From Methylorubrum rhodinum (GTDB lineage Bacteria; Pseudomonadota; Alphaproteobacteria; Rhizobiales; Beijerinckiaceae), in assembly GCF_014199935.1 (NCBI RefSeq), contig NZ_JACHOP010000024.1, positions 22,078 to 86,077 on the forward strand: a DNA stretch of 64,000 bases. The letters run 5' to 3'. Positions 33,901-43,134 of this stretch are shown here, piece after piece. Position numbers and translations under genes: made by a program. Within the stretch, counting starts at the first letter, position 1. The number at the start of each line of letters is the position of its first letter. The notes under the pieces were generated by a model. That model searched no databases, was not told where the DNA came from, and saw nothing but the letters and a program-made list of their open reading frames with translations.

Positions 33901-34599
33901 GGGATCGAACGCGCGGATGGATTCGAGGGTATCGCCGAAGAAGTCGAGGCGGATCGGGTTCGGCAGGCCGGGCGGCGAGAGATCGAGGATGCCGCCGCGC
34001 ACGGCATACTCGCCCGTGTCCCGCACGGTGCCGGTGCGCAAGAACCCGTTGGCCTCGACCCAGGCCACGACCTTGTCCATCGGCACCACGTTGCCGATCG
34101 CGGCCGAGAACGTCTCGACGGCGACCTTGGCGCGGGGCGGCACGCGCTGCACCAGGGCGTTGACCGTGGTGCAGAGGATGCGGGGCTTCTCCTCCGACGA
34201 GCGCGAGCGGGTGAGCCGCGAGAGCGCGGTCATGCGCTGGGCCGCGATGGCGCCGTTCGGCGAGACGCGGTCGTAGGGCTGGCAGTCCCAGGCCGGGAAG
34301 CTCATCGCCTCGATCTCGGGGGCGACGAACTTGAGCGCGGTCTGGAATGCGTTGGAGCGGCCGGAATCGCGGGCGACATGCACCAGCACCGCCGGGCCCT
34401 CGAACGCGCCCGACAGCGCGCGGGCGAGGTCGGCGACGACGAGCGCGTCGAACCCGTCGGGCACCGAGGCCAGCGTTGGGCTGTCGCCGCGCTTCAACGC
34501 GTCGAGCGCCTTGGTCAGCGGCGCCGATTTCGGCAGGGCGAAGCGCGCGGTCTGCGGCTTCGGCGGAGAGGCCGGGGGTTTGGGCTGGGGCTTGGCCAT
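31000..34599 (-). CDS. mfd: Transcription-repair coupling factor
   Basis: 1199 aa, full length. Mfd removes RNA polymerase stalled at lesions and recruits UvrA. The UvrB-like N-terminal modules precede the RNAP-interaction domain around LQPGDLVVHSDHGIGRFVGL. The RecG-like translocase motor follows, with GDVGFGKTEVALRAAF (motif I) and IIVDEEQHFGVAHKERLK (motif II), then the TRCF domain near the C-terminus. It ends in a basic GRGKKKAA tail. It is monocistronic and flanked upstream by a palindromic repeat. Confidence 0.97.
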   Translation of the reverse strand: MAKPQPKPPASPPKPQTARFALPKSAPLTKALDALKRGDSPTLASVPDGFDALVVADLARALSGAFEGPAVLVHVARDSGRSNAFQTALKFVAPEIEAMSFPAWDCQPYDRVSPNGAIAAQRMTALSRLTRSRSSEEKPRILCTTVNALVQRVPPRAKVAVETFSAAIGNVVPMDKVVAWVEANGFLRTGTVRDTGEYAVRGGILDLSPPGLPNPIRLDFFGDTLESIRAFDPETQRTVGSLRSLDLVPMSEVQLTTETIRRFRQGYLTSFGAATRDDRLYETVSEGRRYAGLEHWMPLFYEHLDTVFDYLGDVPMVFDAQVEEAATERLSLIQDYFLARESALKTPQSGVAPYKPLPPRALYLTPNEWKAKVEAAAVARLTPFAQPDSDERAVIDCGAKPGRNFAPERADEAASVFDAAVAHIRDLQGSGHHVILGSWSDGSRDRLCGVLSDHGLKKPMEINTLTAVNALKRGTDVAMAVWGLESGFTIDRLAVIAEGDILGDRLVRQKRKSKRPQDIILEVQALQPGDLVVHSDHGIGRFVGLKTVTAAGAPHDCLELQYTGGLLLLPVENIELLTRYGSEDSEVALDRLGGGAWQARKAKMKRRILEMAAELIKVAAARFVKPAPSLKAPEGMYEEFAARFAFQETEDQANAIDAVLDDLNAGRPMDRLVCGDVGFGKTEVALRAAFAAAISGKQVAVVVPTTLLARQHYRTFVERFKGLPIHIAQLSRFVSAGDQRQNRAGLAEGTVDIVVGTHALLAKNVAFKDLGLIIVDEEQHFGVAHKERLKALQADVHVLTLSATPIPRTLQLAMTGVRELSIIATPPMDRLAVRTFVTPFDPLLIREALLRERYRGGQSFYVVPRIEDLAEVKKFLDQEMPETTVAVAHGQMAAGQLEDVMTAFYEGKYDVLLSTTIVESGLDIPTANTLIVHRADMFGLAALYQLRGRVGRSKARAYALFTTPPNRQLTAQAEQRLKVLQSLDTLGAGFQLASHDLDIRGAGNLLGDAQSGHIKEVGYELYQQMLEDAVTALKAGITEPEAEAWSPTIALGAPVTIPEDYVEDLTVRLGLYRRLSTLENDAEMESFGAELIDRFGPLPPEVEQLLKIVTIKILCRDANVEKVEAGPKGVVVHFREKSFANPQGLAAMVVEQGSFAKVRPDMSVVFIRELDTIPERLKVTTQILRGLVTIAGRGKKKAA

Positions 34600-34640
34600 C
34601 GGATCGTTGGTTTCTTGAAGCGAGCGCTCGACGTCACGTC

Positions 34641-34775
34641 CCTCCCCCCTCTGCGGGGGAGGGTGGCCCTCGCGTCAGCGAGGGTCGGGAGAGGGGAACG
34701 CCGTTTGCCGGATGGTGCGGAGCCGGCCCCTCTCCCGCCCGCTCCGCGGGCACCCTCCCCCGCAGAGGGGGGAGG
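34641..34775. repeat. 135-base inverted-repeat element between mfd and sdhE
   Basis: Perfect 25-base arms (34641-34665 opening CCTCCCCCCTCTGCGGG, and 34751-34775) surround a spacer that has a second pair (GGGAGAGGGG with CCCCTCTCCC). It is a palindromic intergenic repeat of the kind scattered in Rhizobiales genomes. It may fold in RNA upstream of mfd. Confidence 0.8.
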
Positions 34776-34820
34776 GTTATTGACCCGCGCGTATCAGGAA
34801 GCAGACCGCGTCAGCAATGT

Positions 34821-35117
34821 TCAGTTATGGATCGGCGCGTCGTGCCGATGGAACGACTTGAGCCGGCGGTAGACCGGGGTGTCGTAGTTCTCCGGCGTCG
34901 CGTCCTCGCCGGTGAGCCAGCGGAACAGGTCGCGGTCCGGCACCTCGATCAGCGCCTCGAACTGCGTCAACTCCTCCTCCGACAGGTCGCCGATCTCGGC
35001 ATCGGCGAAGCGGCCCATGATCAGGTCCATCTCGCGGATGCCCCGGTGCCACGCCCGGAACAGGGTGCGGCGGCGGCGCGGGTCGAGGTCGGCGCTGGAG
35101 CGGGTGGTGCCGGACAT
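34821..35117 (-). CDS. sdhE: FAD assembly factor SdhE
   Basis: 98 aa. SdhE promotes covalent FAD attachment to succinate dehydrogenase. The RGxxE motif is in AWHRGIREMDLIMGRFAD, followed by ALIEVPDRDLFRWLTGE. ATG at 35117 has GAGGGA upstream. The open extension to 35174 is not conserved. It is divergent from recG across a palindromic repeat. Confidence 0.93.
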   Translation of the reverse strand: MSGTTRSSADLDPRRRRTLFRAWHRGIREMDLIMGRFADAEIGDLSEEELTQFEALIEVPDRDLFRWLTGEDATPENYDTPVYRRLKSFHRHDAPIHN

Positions 35118-35456
35118 CGCAAAAAATCCCTCCGAGATGGCTCTCGTGGTGACGACAGGCATGTAGAGGGGCATCGGCCCAGGGGCAAACAGCTTCGGGC
35201 AAACGGTGCGCGCCCGATGCCATCTGCGCGGATGCGAAGAAACGCGGTATCGTGGCGCCCGCGGCCCGGTCGAAGAACCTCGCTCCCACCCGTGCCCTCA
35301 TCCTGAGGTGCCGACGCGGCAGCGGCGGCCTCGAAGGAGGGCTCCAGATCGCTCGGCGGATTCTGGAGCCCTCCTTCGAGGCCGCTTCGCGGCACCTCAG
35401 GATGAGGGGGGTGGGTGGGAGGGCCCGTCGCTCCGACTCTCGCGCCATAAAGGCTC
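35118..35456. other. Gene-free stretch between sdhE and recG
   Basis: 339 bases between divergent genes. Most of the middle is taken by the palindromic repeat at 35295-35408; the rest should hold both promoters, but no clear -35/-10 pair stands out. Confidence 0.5.
35295..35408. repeat. 114-base nested palindromic repeat (CCTCATCCTGAGG family)
   Basis: The outer arms are 19 bases (35295-35313 opening CCCTCATCCTGAGG, with 35390-35408) and the inner arms 22 bases (35327-35348 with 35362-35383), all perfect. The outer arm shares its core with the repeat at 60366-60415. It lies between sdhE and recG. Confidence 0.85.
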
Positions 35457-37640
<2,184 letters not shown>

Positions 37641-37660
37641 GTCGCTGCCGGACCGCGAAT

Positions 37661-37699
37661 CCGTTCAGCTTCGTTCAGGAACCCCGCGAAGCTGAACGG
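37661..37699 (+). terminator. Hairpin after recG
   Basis: A 13-pair perfect stem (CCGTTCAGCTTCG, 37661-37673, with 37687-37699) begins 21 bases after the recG stop. There is no T-run, so termination is uncertain; it may be a repeat. Confidence 0.5.
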
Positions 37700-37937
37700 C
37701 TCATTCAGGAAAGCGGAAGCGGCCGGAAGGGACAGCAGAATGTCGCAGTGGCGACGCAAGCCATCGAATTTTTGAAAACGAAATCAGTCACTTATCAGCG
37801 TTGGCGGAGAGCCTGGATGAGTAGGGCGGCAGGTGGTAAATTGGGAATTACCTTGTATCTGCCCCAATTGCCGCTTAACTGGAGATGAACGAACGGCCTC
37901 GTAGACCGGGGTGCCACTGGAAAAAAGGAGGATCGCC

Positions 37938-38264
37938 ATGTCGATCGCACCGTTCCAACGCCTGCCGGGTTCCTCCGAGAATTGGGGAGCCGACGCGCTG
38001 TCCGCCGAGCCGTGGCTGATGCCGATCAGTGATCGCGTGAGCCGCGACGAGGATACGACCGACGCCCTCTTGAGCGCCGTGAAGCAGTCCTCGCGCCGGT
38101 TCTGGATCGCCGCCAACGCGCTCTGCGCCGTGCTGGCCCTGCTGCTGACCGCCCAGGTCGCGACCGACTGGAACAGCCCGGTCGCCCGCCCGGCGATCAG
38201 CAATCAGGTCGCCGACGCCACGCCGCCGACCATCGCGGCCGAGAAGGCCTCGCTGCAGCACTGA
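37938..38264 (+). CDS. Small hypothetical membrane protein
   Basis: 108 aa. A hydrophilic N-terminal half (SIAPFQRLPGSSENWGADAL) is followed by one transmembrane helix (WIAANALCAVLALLLTAQVA) and a short polar tail. The ATG at 37938 follows a strong AGGAGGA site. The 297 bases upstream are comparatively AT-rich and probably hold its promoter. It ends at a strong terminator. No family recognised. Confidence 0.75.
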   Translation: MSIAPFQRLPGSSENWGADALSAEPWLMPISDRVSRDEDTTDALLSAVKQSSRRFWIAANALCAVLALLLTAQVATDWNSPVARPAISNQVADATPPTIAAEKASLQH

Positions 38265-38292
38265 TTTTTTCTCGACTCGGCGATCTTTCCGA

Positions 38293-39081
38293 TCAGCCAT
38301 CCTGGCGCGCCGGCTCCCGGCGCGCCTTTTCCATGTCCGGGCCGCCTTGCGTCTGGCGTAAGGTGGCCGCCATGGCGTTGAGGCGGGCCTGCGGGTCCTC
38401 CGGCTGGATCACGCCCGCCGACATCACGAGCTTGGCCGCATCGTCCACGCTGATGCCGACTTCCACGATCCCGGAGCGCGGCAGGTAGAAGAAGAACCCC
38501 GTGGTGGGGTTCGGGGCGCAGGGCAGGAACACGCCGACATAGTCGTGCGCCCCGCCTTCCTTGGCCTGGAGCGCGTCCCGCACCTCGGTCGCGGCGGGGG
38601 CGGAGAGGAACACCACCGACCACGTGCCCTTCACCGGGAACTCGACGAGCCCCACGGTGCGGAACGAGGTGCCGTTGGCCGAGAACAGGGTCTCGAAGAT
38701 CTGGCGCAGGCCCTTGTAGAGCCCGGAGATGACGGGCGTGCGGGCGAGCAGCACCTCGCCGAACTCGATGACCGAGCGCCCGACGAGGTTGGCGGTGAGG
38801 AAGCCCAGCATCGTCACGGCGACGAAGGCGATGACGAGGCCGATGCCGGGGAGCGAGAACGGCAGGTAATGGTCCGGCAGGTAATTGGCCGGCACCAGCG
38901 GCTTCACCCAGCCGTCGATGAGGGCGATGAACCACCACGTGATGTAGATCGTGATCGCGAGCGGCCCCGCGACGATAATGCCGGTGAGGAAGTAGGTCCG
39001 CAGGCGCCCGCGGGCGCTGACGCGCTTCTTCGAGGGCGCGGAATCCGGGGCCTCGGGGATCGGCGACAGGGTGGGCGCCAC
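38293..39081 (-). CDS. DUF502 membrane protein
   Basis: 262 aa. Two transmembrane helices (YFLTGIIVAGPLAITIYITW and GIGLVIAFVAVTMLGFLTAN) are followed by the DUF502 core (RTPVISGLYKGLRQIFETLF and FPVKGTWSVVFLS). Function is poorly known. GTG at 39081 has CGAGGTG six bases upstream and is preferred to the longer open frame starting at 39195. Confidence 0.85.
   Translation of the reverse strand: MAPTLSPIPEAPDSAPSKKRVSARGRLRTYFLTGIIVAGPLAITIYITWWFIALIDGWVKPLVPANYLPDHYLPFSLPGIGLVIAFVAVTMLGFLTANLVGRSVIEFGEVLLARTPVISGLYKGLRQIFETLFSANGTSFRTVGLVEFPVKGTWSVVFLSAPAATEVRDALQAKEGGAHDYVGVFLPCAPNPTTGFFFYLPRSGIVEVGISVDDAAKLVMSAGVIQPEDPQARLNAMAATLRQTQGGPDMEKARREPARQDG
38304..38330 (+). terminator. Intrinsic terminator for the 108-aa gene, inside the DUF502 coding end
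   Basis: A ten-pair perfect stem GGCGCGCCGG/CCGGCGCGCC (38304-38313 with 38317-38326) has a CTC loop and then TTTT. It terminates plus-strand transcription. It lies within the last codons of the convergent DUF502 gene, so the same bases encode that protein's C-terminus. Confidence 0.8.
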
Positions 39082-39245
39082 GCATGCACCTCGGGCGACG
39101 GAGCCGGGACGGCCGGCATTTCCGCCGTGTCCGGGCAGAGACGTAGCCGCTGGAACCGGGCGGCTCAAGGCTGAAACGCTCCGCTCCCGCCGCACTCCCG
39201 CCTCGATCCGGCGCGGAACTTGCGAGCCGGCTGCGGAGGCTTTTC

Positions 39246-39785
39246 ATGATTGTCGCGACGCGCGCCCGGACGGTTCTGGCCGTCCTCTCGATCTCTGCGG
39301 CCCTGTGCGGGCCGGCCGGCGCCGACGAGGCCGATGCCGGGGACGCCGTCACCGGCCGCGCCGCGGTGATCGAGGGCGACACCCTGCGGCTGCGCGGGCA
39401 GGTGGTGGGGCTCTACGGCATCGTCGCGCCGGCCCCCGGCGCCGCCTGCGAGAGCGCGCGGGGCGCATCGATCCGTTGCGGCGCCGCGGCGGCGCGGGCC
39501 CTGGCCGAGCGGATCGGCGAGGGGAGCCTCGCCTGCGAGCCGCGCGGGCGCGACCGGTTCGACCGCCTGCTGGCGGTCTGCCGGAAGGAGGGGGAGGATC
39601 TCGGCGCCTGGATGGTCGAGAGCGGCCACGCGGTCGCCGACCGCTTCCACGTCCGCGACTATGTCGCCCACGAGGCCCGCGCCTGGAGCCGCCGCCGCGG
39701 CCTCTGGGCCGGCGTCTTCGCCGACCCGACCGAGCGCGGCCGGGTGCCCTACTCCGCCAAGCGGGTCAGCGCGCTCGATCCCTGA
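39246..39785 (+). CDS. Secreted thermonuclease-like (SNase fold) protein
   Basis: 179 aa. A signal peptide (ARTVLAVLSISAALCGPAGA) precedes an SNase-type OB-fold: AAVIEGDTLRLRGQVVGLYG, then RGRDRFDRLLAVCRKEGEDL, LGAWMVESGHAVADRF and ARAWSRRRGLWAG. Several catalytic positions of staphylococcal nuclease are only partly kept, so activity is uncertain. Its last 37 bases overlap the end of the convergent sigma-factor gene. Confidence 0.82.
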   Translation: MIVATRARTVLAVLSISAALCGPAGADEADAGDAVTGRAAVIEGDTLRLRGQVVGLYGIVAPAPGAACESARGASIRCGAAAARALAERIGEGSLACEPRGRDRFDRLLAVCRKEGEDLGAWMVESGHAVADRFHVRDYVAHEARAWSRRRGLWAGVFADPTERGRVPYSAKRVSALDP

Positions 39786-41035
39786 GGCATCGTCTCCATC
39801 CCGGCGAGCGCATCGATCTCGCCGCGGATGAAGGCCGCCTCCGCCGCGGTGCCGGCGAGTCCGATCGCCCGGGTCAGGCTCGCCCGCGCCTCCTCGGTTC
39901 GCCCCAGCGCCTTCAGGAAGGCGCCGCGCGCGCCGTGGAAGTAGAAGTAGCCGGAAAGCGCCGAGGCCAGCGGCTCGATCAGGGCAAGCGCCGGCTCGGG
40001 TCCACGCGTCTTGAACACCGCGACCGCGCGGTTGAGCGTCACCACCGGCAAGGGCTGCATCCGCTCCAGGGCTGCGTAGAGATGGTCGATCTGCGCCCAG
40101 TCGGTCTCGGCCGCGGTGGCGGCGCGGGCGTGGAGCGCGGCGACCGCCGCCTGGATCTGGTAGGGCCCGGCCCGGTTGTGGCGCATCGCCTTGTCGAGGA
40201 GCGCCAGCCCCTCGCCGATCATCGCCCGGTCCCACTGCGCCCGGTCCTGATTCTCCAGGAGGATGGCCGCGCCGTGGGCGTCGAACCGGGCCGGGCTCCT
40301 CGCGTGCTGCAAGAGCATCAGGGCGCAAAGCCCTGAGATCTCGGGCTCGGCCGGGAACAGCCGCAGCAGGAGGCGCACCAGCCGGATCGCCTCGTCGCAG
40401 AGCGGGGCGCGGGCATCCGCCTCCGGGAAGCCCGCGGAATAGCCCTCGTTGAACAGGAGGTAGAGCATGCTGGCGACCGCCGCGAGCCGGGCCGCGCGCT
40501 CGGGCCGGCCCGGCGCCTCGAACGGCACCGAGCCCTGCGCCACCCGGGCCTTGGCGCGGGTGATGCGCTGCTCCATCGCCGCCTCGCCGACGAGGAAGGC
40601 GCGGGCGATGCGCGCGGTCGGCACGCCCGCGACGATCCGCAGGGCCAGCGCGATCTGGCCGGTGCGCGGCAGGTCGGGATGGCAGCAGACGAACAGGAGC
40701 CGCAGGATGTCGTCGCGGTAATGCGCGGCGTCGAGCCGCTCGGCGAGATCGGCCTCCGCGTCCTCGCCGTCGGAGAGTTCCGCCTCGTCCGGCAGGGCCT
40801 CGTGGCGGCTGCGGCGGCGCAGGGAATCGACCCCGGCATTGCGTCCGACCAGAATCAGCCATGCGGCCCGGTCGCGCGGCGGACCGTTGCGCGGCCAGTG
40901 CGCCAGCGCCCGCAGGCAGGCCTCCTGGAACGCCTCCTCGGCGAGGTCGAGGTCGCGGAAGTAGCGCAGCAGGGCCGCGAGCGCGGTGGGCCGGGCCGCG
41001 ACCAGCGCCTGCTCGATCCAGTCGAGACCGCTCAT
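39749..41035 (-). CDS. ECF-type sigma factor with C-terminal extension (ECF42-like)
   Basis: 428 aa, much longer than a plain ECF. Region 2 is near the N-terminus (LDLAEEAFQEACLRALAHWP), region 4 follows (LALRIVAGVPTARIARAFLV, then EAAMEQRITRAKARVAQGSV), and about 230 residues of helical TPR-like extension come after (ALLDKAMRHNRAGPYQIQAA). This layout is the ECF42 group, whose partner is a DGPF/YCII protein, found here immediately upstream with a four-base overlap. The extension replaces an anti-sigma factor in control (known for the group). Confidence 0.9.
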   Translation of the reverse strand: MSGLDWIEQALVAARPTALAALLRYFRDLDLAEEAFQEACLRALAHWPRNGPPRDRAAWLILVGRNAGVDSLRRRSRHEALPDEAELSDGEDAEADLAERLDAAHYRDDILRLLFVCCHPDLPRTGQIALALRIVAGVPTARIARAFLVGEAAMEQRITRAKARVAQGSVPFEAPGRPERAARLAAVASMLYLLFNEGYSAGFPEADARAPLCDEAIRLVRLLLRLFPAEPEISGLCALMLLQHARSPARFDAHGAAILLENQDRAQWDRAMIGEGLALLDKAMRHNRAGPYQIQAAVAALHARAATAAETDWAQIDHLYAALERMQPLPVVTLNRAVAVFKTRGPEPALALIEPLASALSGYFYFHGARGAFLKALGRTEEARASLTRAIGLAGTAAEAAFIRGEIDALAGMETMPQGSSALTRLAE

Positions 41036-41403
41036 GTCGCCGTAGCTCCCGCATGGAAATGGCCGACCGGGCGCAGCTCGTAGGAGCCGCCGGGATTGGC
41101 CACGCCCAGCTCGCGGGCGATGGCGAGGGCCTCGTCGAGCCCCGCCACCTCGACGAGGTAGAAGCCGAGCAACTGCTCCTTGGTCTCGGCGAAGGGCCCG
41201 TCGAGGACGAGCGGCGGCTCGACCGACTTGCGCAGCGTCGTGGCGGCGGTGGTCGGCATCAGCCGGGCGACGGGGCCGAGCTTGCCTTGCGCGGCGAGTC
41301 GCTCCTGCACGGCGCCGAGGCGGGCCATCACCGCCGCGTCCTGCTCGCGGCTCCAGCCGCAGACGGCGGCCTCGTCGTGGTAGCAGAGGATCGCGTAGAG
41401 CAT
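41032..41403 (-). CDS. YCII-related DGPF-domain protein
   Basis: 123 aa. MLYAILCYHDEA opens the domain and LVLDGPFAETKEQLLGFYLV contains the DGPF motif. Proteins of this type are co-encoded with ECF42 sigma factors, and their promoters are often targets of that sigma. The stop overlaps the sigma start (ATGA). The ATG at 41403 defines the first gene of the pair. Confidence 0.92.
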   Translation of the reverse strand: MLYAILCYHDEAAVCGWSREQDAAVMARLGAVQERLAAQGKLGPVARLMPTTAATTLRKSVEPPLVLDGPFAETKEQLLGFYLVEVAGLDEALAIARELGVANPGGSYELRPVGHFHAGATAT

Positions 41404-41556
41404 CGGCTGGCCTTTCCGGTCCCGAGGACGCGCGAGGGTAGCCGGGGCCGACACCGAGTCGCAAAATCGATGGCGCGCGAGGCGACTTGAACGGCCGGGC
41501 CCGGCGCATACCTCGGCCGTAGGGCCCGAGAGGCCCGGTTCACGGAGGATCACGCC

Positions 41557-41991
41557 ATGCACGTCACCATCGAGCAGGCCGAGAAGGCGATCGAGGCGGC
41601 CCGCGCCAAGGCGGTGGAGCTCGGCACGCAGATGTGCATCGCCGTGGTCGATTCCGGCGGCAACCTCAAGGCGTTCCACCGCATGGACGGCGCCTGGGTC
41701 GGCTCCATCGACATCGCGCAGAAGAAGGCCAGGACCGCGGTGTTCTTCGGCATGAAGACCGGCGCCATCGGCGGGCTGTCGCAGCCCGGCGGCTCGCTCT
41801 ACGGCATCGAGCACTCGAACGACGGCCTCATCACCTTCCCCGGCGGCATCCCGATCGTCGATGCCGACGGCGAGATGTCCGGCGCCATCGGGGTCAGCGG
41901 CTCCTCGGTGGAGAACGACGACGCGGTGGCGCTCGCGGGGGCCCAGGTCGTCGGCGACACCGAGCTGCCCGACCATCCCTGGCGGACCTGA
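41557..41991 (+). CDS. GlcG/HbpS-family protein
   Basis: 144 aa with no signal peptide. The fold markers are VTIEQAEKAIEAARAKAVEL, IAVVDSGGNLKAFHRMDGA, SIDIAQKKARTAVFFGM and GAIGVSGSSVENDDAVALAG. Members bind haem or cobalamin or accompany glycolate-type operons; the role here is open. An ACGGAGGA site precedes the ATG. It is convergent with the alpha/beta hydrolase. Confidence 0.9.
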   Translation: MHVTIEQAEKAIEAARAKAVELGTQMCIAVVDSGGNLKAFHRMDGAWVGSIDIAQKKARTAVFFGMKTGAIGGLSQPGGSLYGIEHSNDGLITFPGGIPIVDADGEMSGAIGVSGSSVENDDAVALAGAQVVGDTELPDHPWRT

Positions 41992-42018
41992 TCTCCGCCG
42001 CGGCGGGCCGCCTCCGGG

Positions 42019-42050
42019 GTGATCGGGCGCGCTCGGGCGAGCCCGATCAC
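42019..42050. terminator. Bidirectional hairpin between GlcG-like and hydrolase genes
   Basis: A ten-pair perfect stem GTGATCGGGC/GCCCGATCAC (42019-42028 with 42041-42050). It spans the stop codon of the minus-strand hydrolase and lies 27 bases after the plus-strand stop. Confidence 0.6.
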
Positions 42051-42961
42051 TGTCCGAAAAACGCTTCGAGCGCGGCCAGCGTCGCCTGCGGCGCCTCCTC
42101 GGCGAGGAAGTGGCCGCTGTCGATCGAGATCCCTTCCGCCTTCGGGGCGAAGGTGCGCCGCCACGCGTCGATCGCGGCCTCGGGCTTGTCCTTGTCGAGG
42201 TAGTGCCGGCTCGCCAGCACGAGGACCGGCATCGTCAGGGTGCGGCCGTCCGCGAGGTCGGCCCGGTCGGCGGCGCGGTCGGGCCCGTCGGGGCCGCCCG
42301 CGCGGTAATCCTCGCAGAATGCGTGGATGCGCTCGGGCACCGTCCAGGCCTCGCGGTAGAGCGCGAGCGCCCGGGGATCGAAGGCGGAGAGGTCCCCCGC
42401 CGCGCTCCACCGGCGCAGCAGATCCTCGAAATAGGCGTCCGGGTCGCGGCCGATCTCGCGCTCCGGCTCCGGCGCGGGCCGCGCCTGGGACGGCCAATGC
42501 GCGTTCATCCCCGGATGCGCCTCGATCCGCTCCCACTGGACCTGGGTCGGGACGATGTCGAGCAGCGCGAGGCGCTCGACCCGGCCCGGCGCGTCGAGCG
42601 CCAGCCGGTAGGCGACCCGCCCGCCGCGGTCGTGCCCGGCCAGCCGGAAGCGGACATGGCCGAGCCGCTCCATCACGGCGACGATCTCGGCCGCGACCCG
42701 CCGCTTGGCGTAGGCCGCGCCGTCCTCCGAATCCGGGGCCGCCGACCAGCCGTAGCCCTTGAGGTCGAGGGCGATCACCCGGTGCGTCCGCGCGAGCGCG
42801 GGCGCCAGCCGGTGCCACATCGCGTGGCTCTGGGGGAAGCCGTGCAGGAGCAGGAGCGGCGGCGCCTCCTCCGGGCCGCCCGCGCGGGCGAACCAGCGCC
42901 CGGCCGGCCCCTCGATCCAGAGCGGCGCGAAGCCCGGAAACAGATCGTCGCCATCCGCCAT
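42047..42961 (-). CDS. Alpha/beta hydrolase (haloacetate dehalogenase-like)
   Basis: 304 aa. The oxyanion region is LLLLHGFPQSHAMWHRLAPA. The nucleophile elbow is RLAGHDRGGRVAYRLAL, so the nucleophile would be Asp, as in fluoroacetate and haloalkane dehalogenases. The catalytic His is in DSGHFLAEEAP near the end. ALDLKGYGWS is also typical. Whether the substrate is halogenated is not certain. ATG at 42961 is used; an in-frame start 16 codons upstream exists. Confidence 0.88.
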   Translation of the reverse strand: MADGDDLFPGFAPLWIEGPAGRWFARAGGPEEAPPLLLLHGFPQSHAMWHRLAPALARTHRVIALDLKGYGWSAAPDSEDGAAYAKRRVAAEIVAVMERLGHVRFRLAGHDRGGRVAYRLALDAPGRVERLALLDIVPTQVQWERIEAHPGMNAHWPSQARPAPEPEREIGRDPDAYFEDLLRRWSAAGDLSAFDPRALALYREAWTVPERIHAFCEDYRAGGPDGPDRAADRADLADGRTLTMPVLVLASRHYLDKDKPEAAIDAWRRTFAPKAEGISIDSGHFLAEEAPQATLAALEAFFGQ

Positions 42962-43134
42962 CGGCCCAACCTCGCTCGACGTTCCGCCTGTGCCCGAAGT
43001 CGGTGACAACGGCGGCGGCTCGCGTTGGCTCCCGCACCGGCCGATCGAGCGCCCCCCGGTCCCGCTGAGAATTTCGCTTATCGATCAAGGCTTAAGCAGA
43101 TTGCCTATGCCTTGGGCATGCCGAAAATTAACAC

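Noticed and set aside
34641..34775. Inverted repeat considered as an insertion sequence
   Set aside because: It has no transposase gene or target duplication that I could identify. It fits a short palindromic repeat.
30982..34872. Plus-strand open frame of about 1300 codons opposite mfd
   Set aside because: It is the antisense of mfd. It is rich in His, Arg, Gly and Glu as expected from complementing GC-rich codons and has no domain features.
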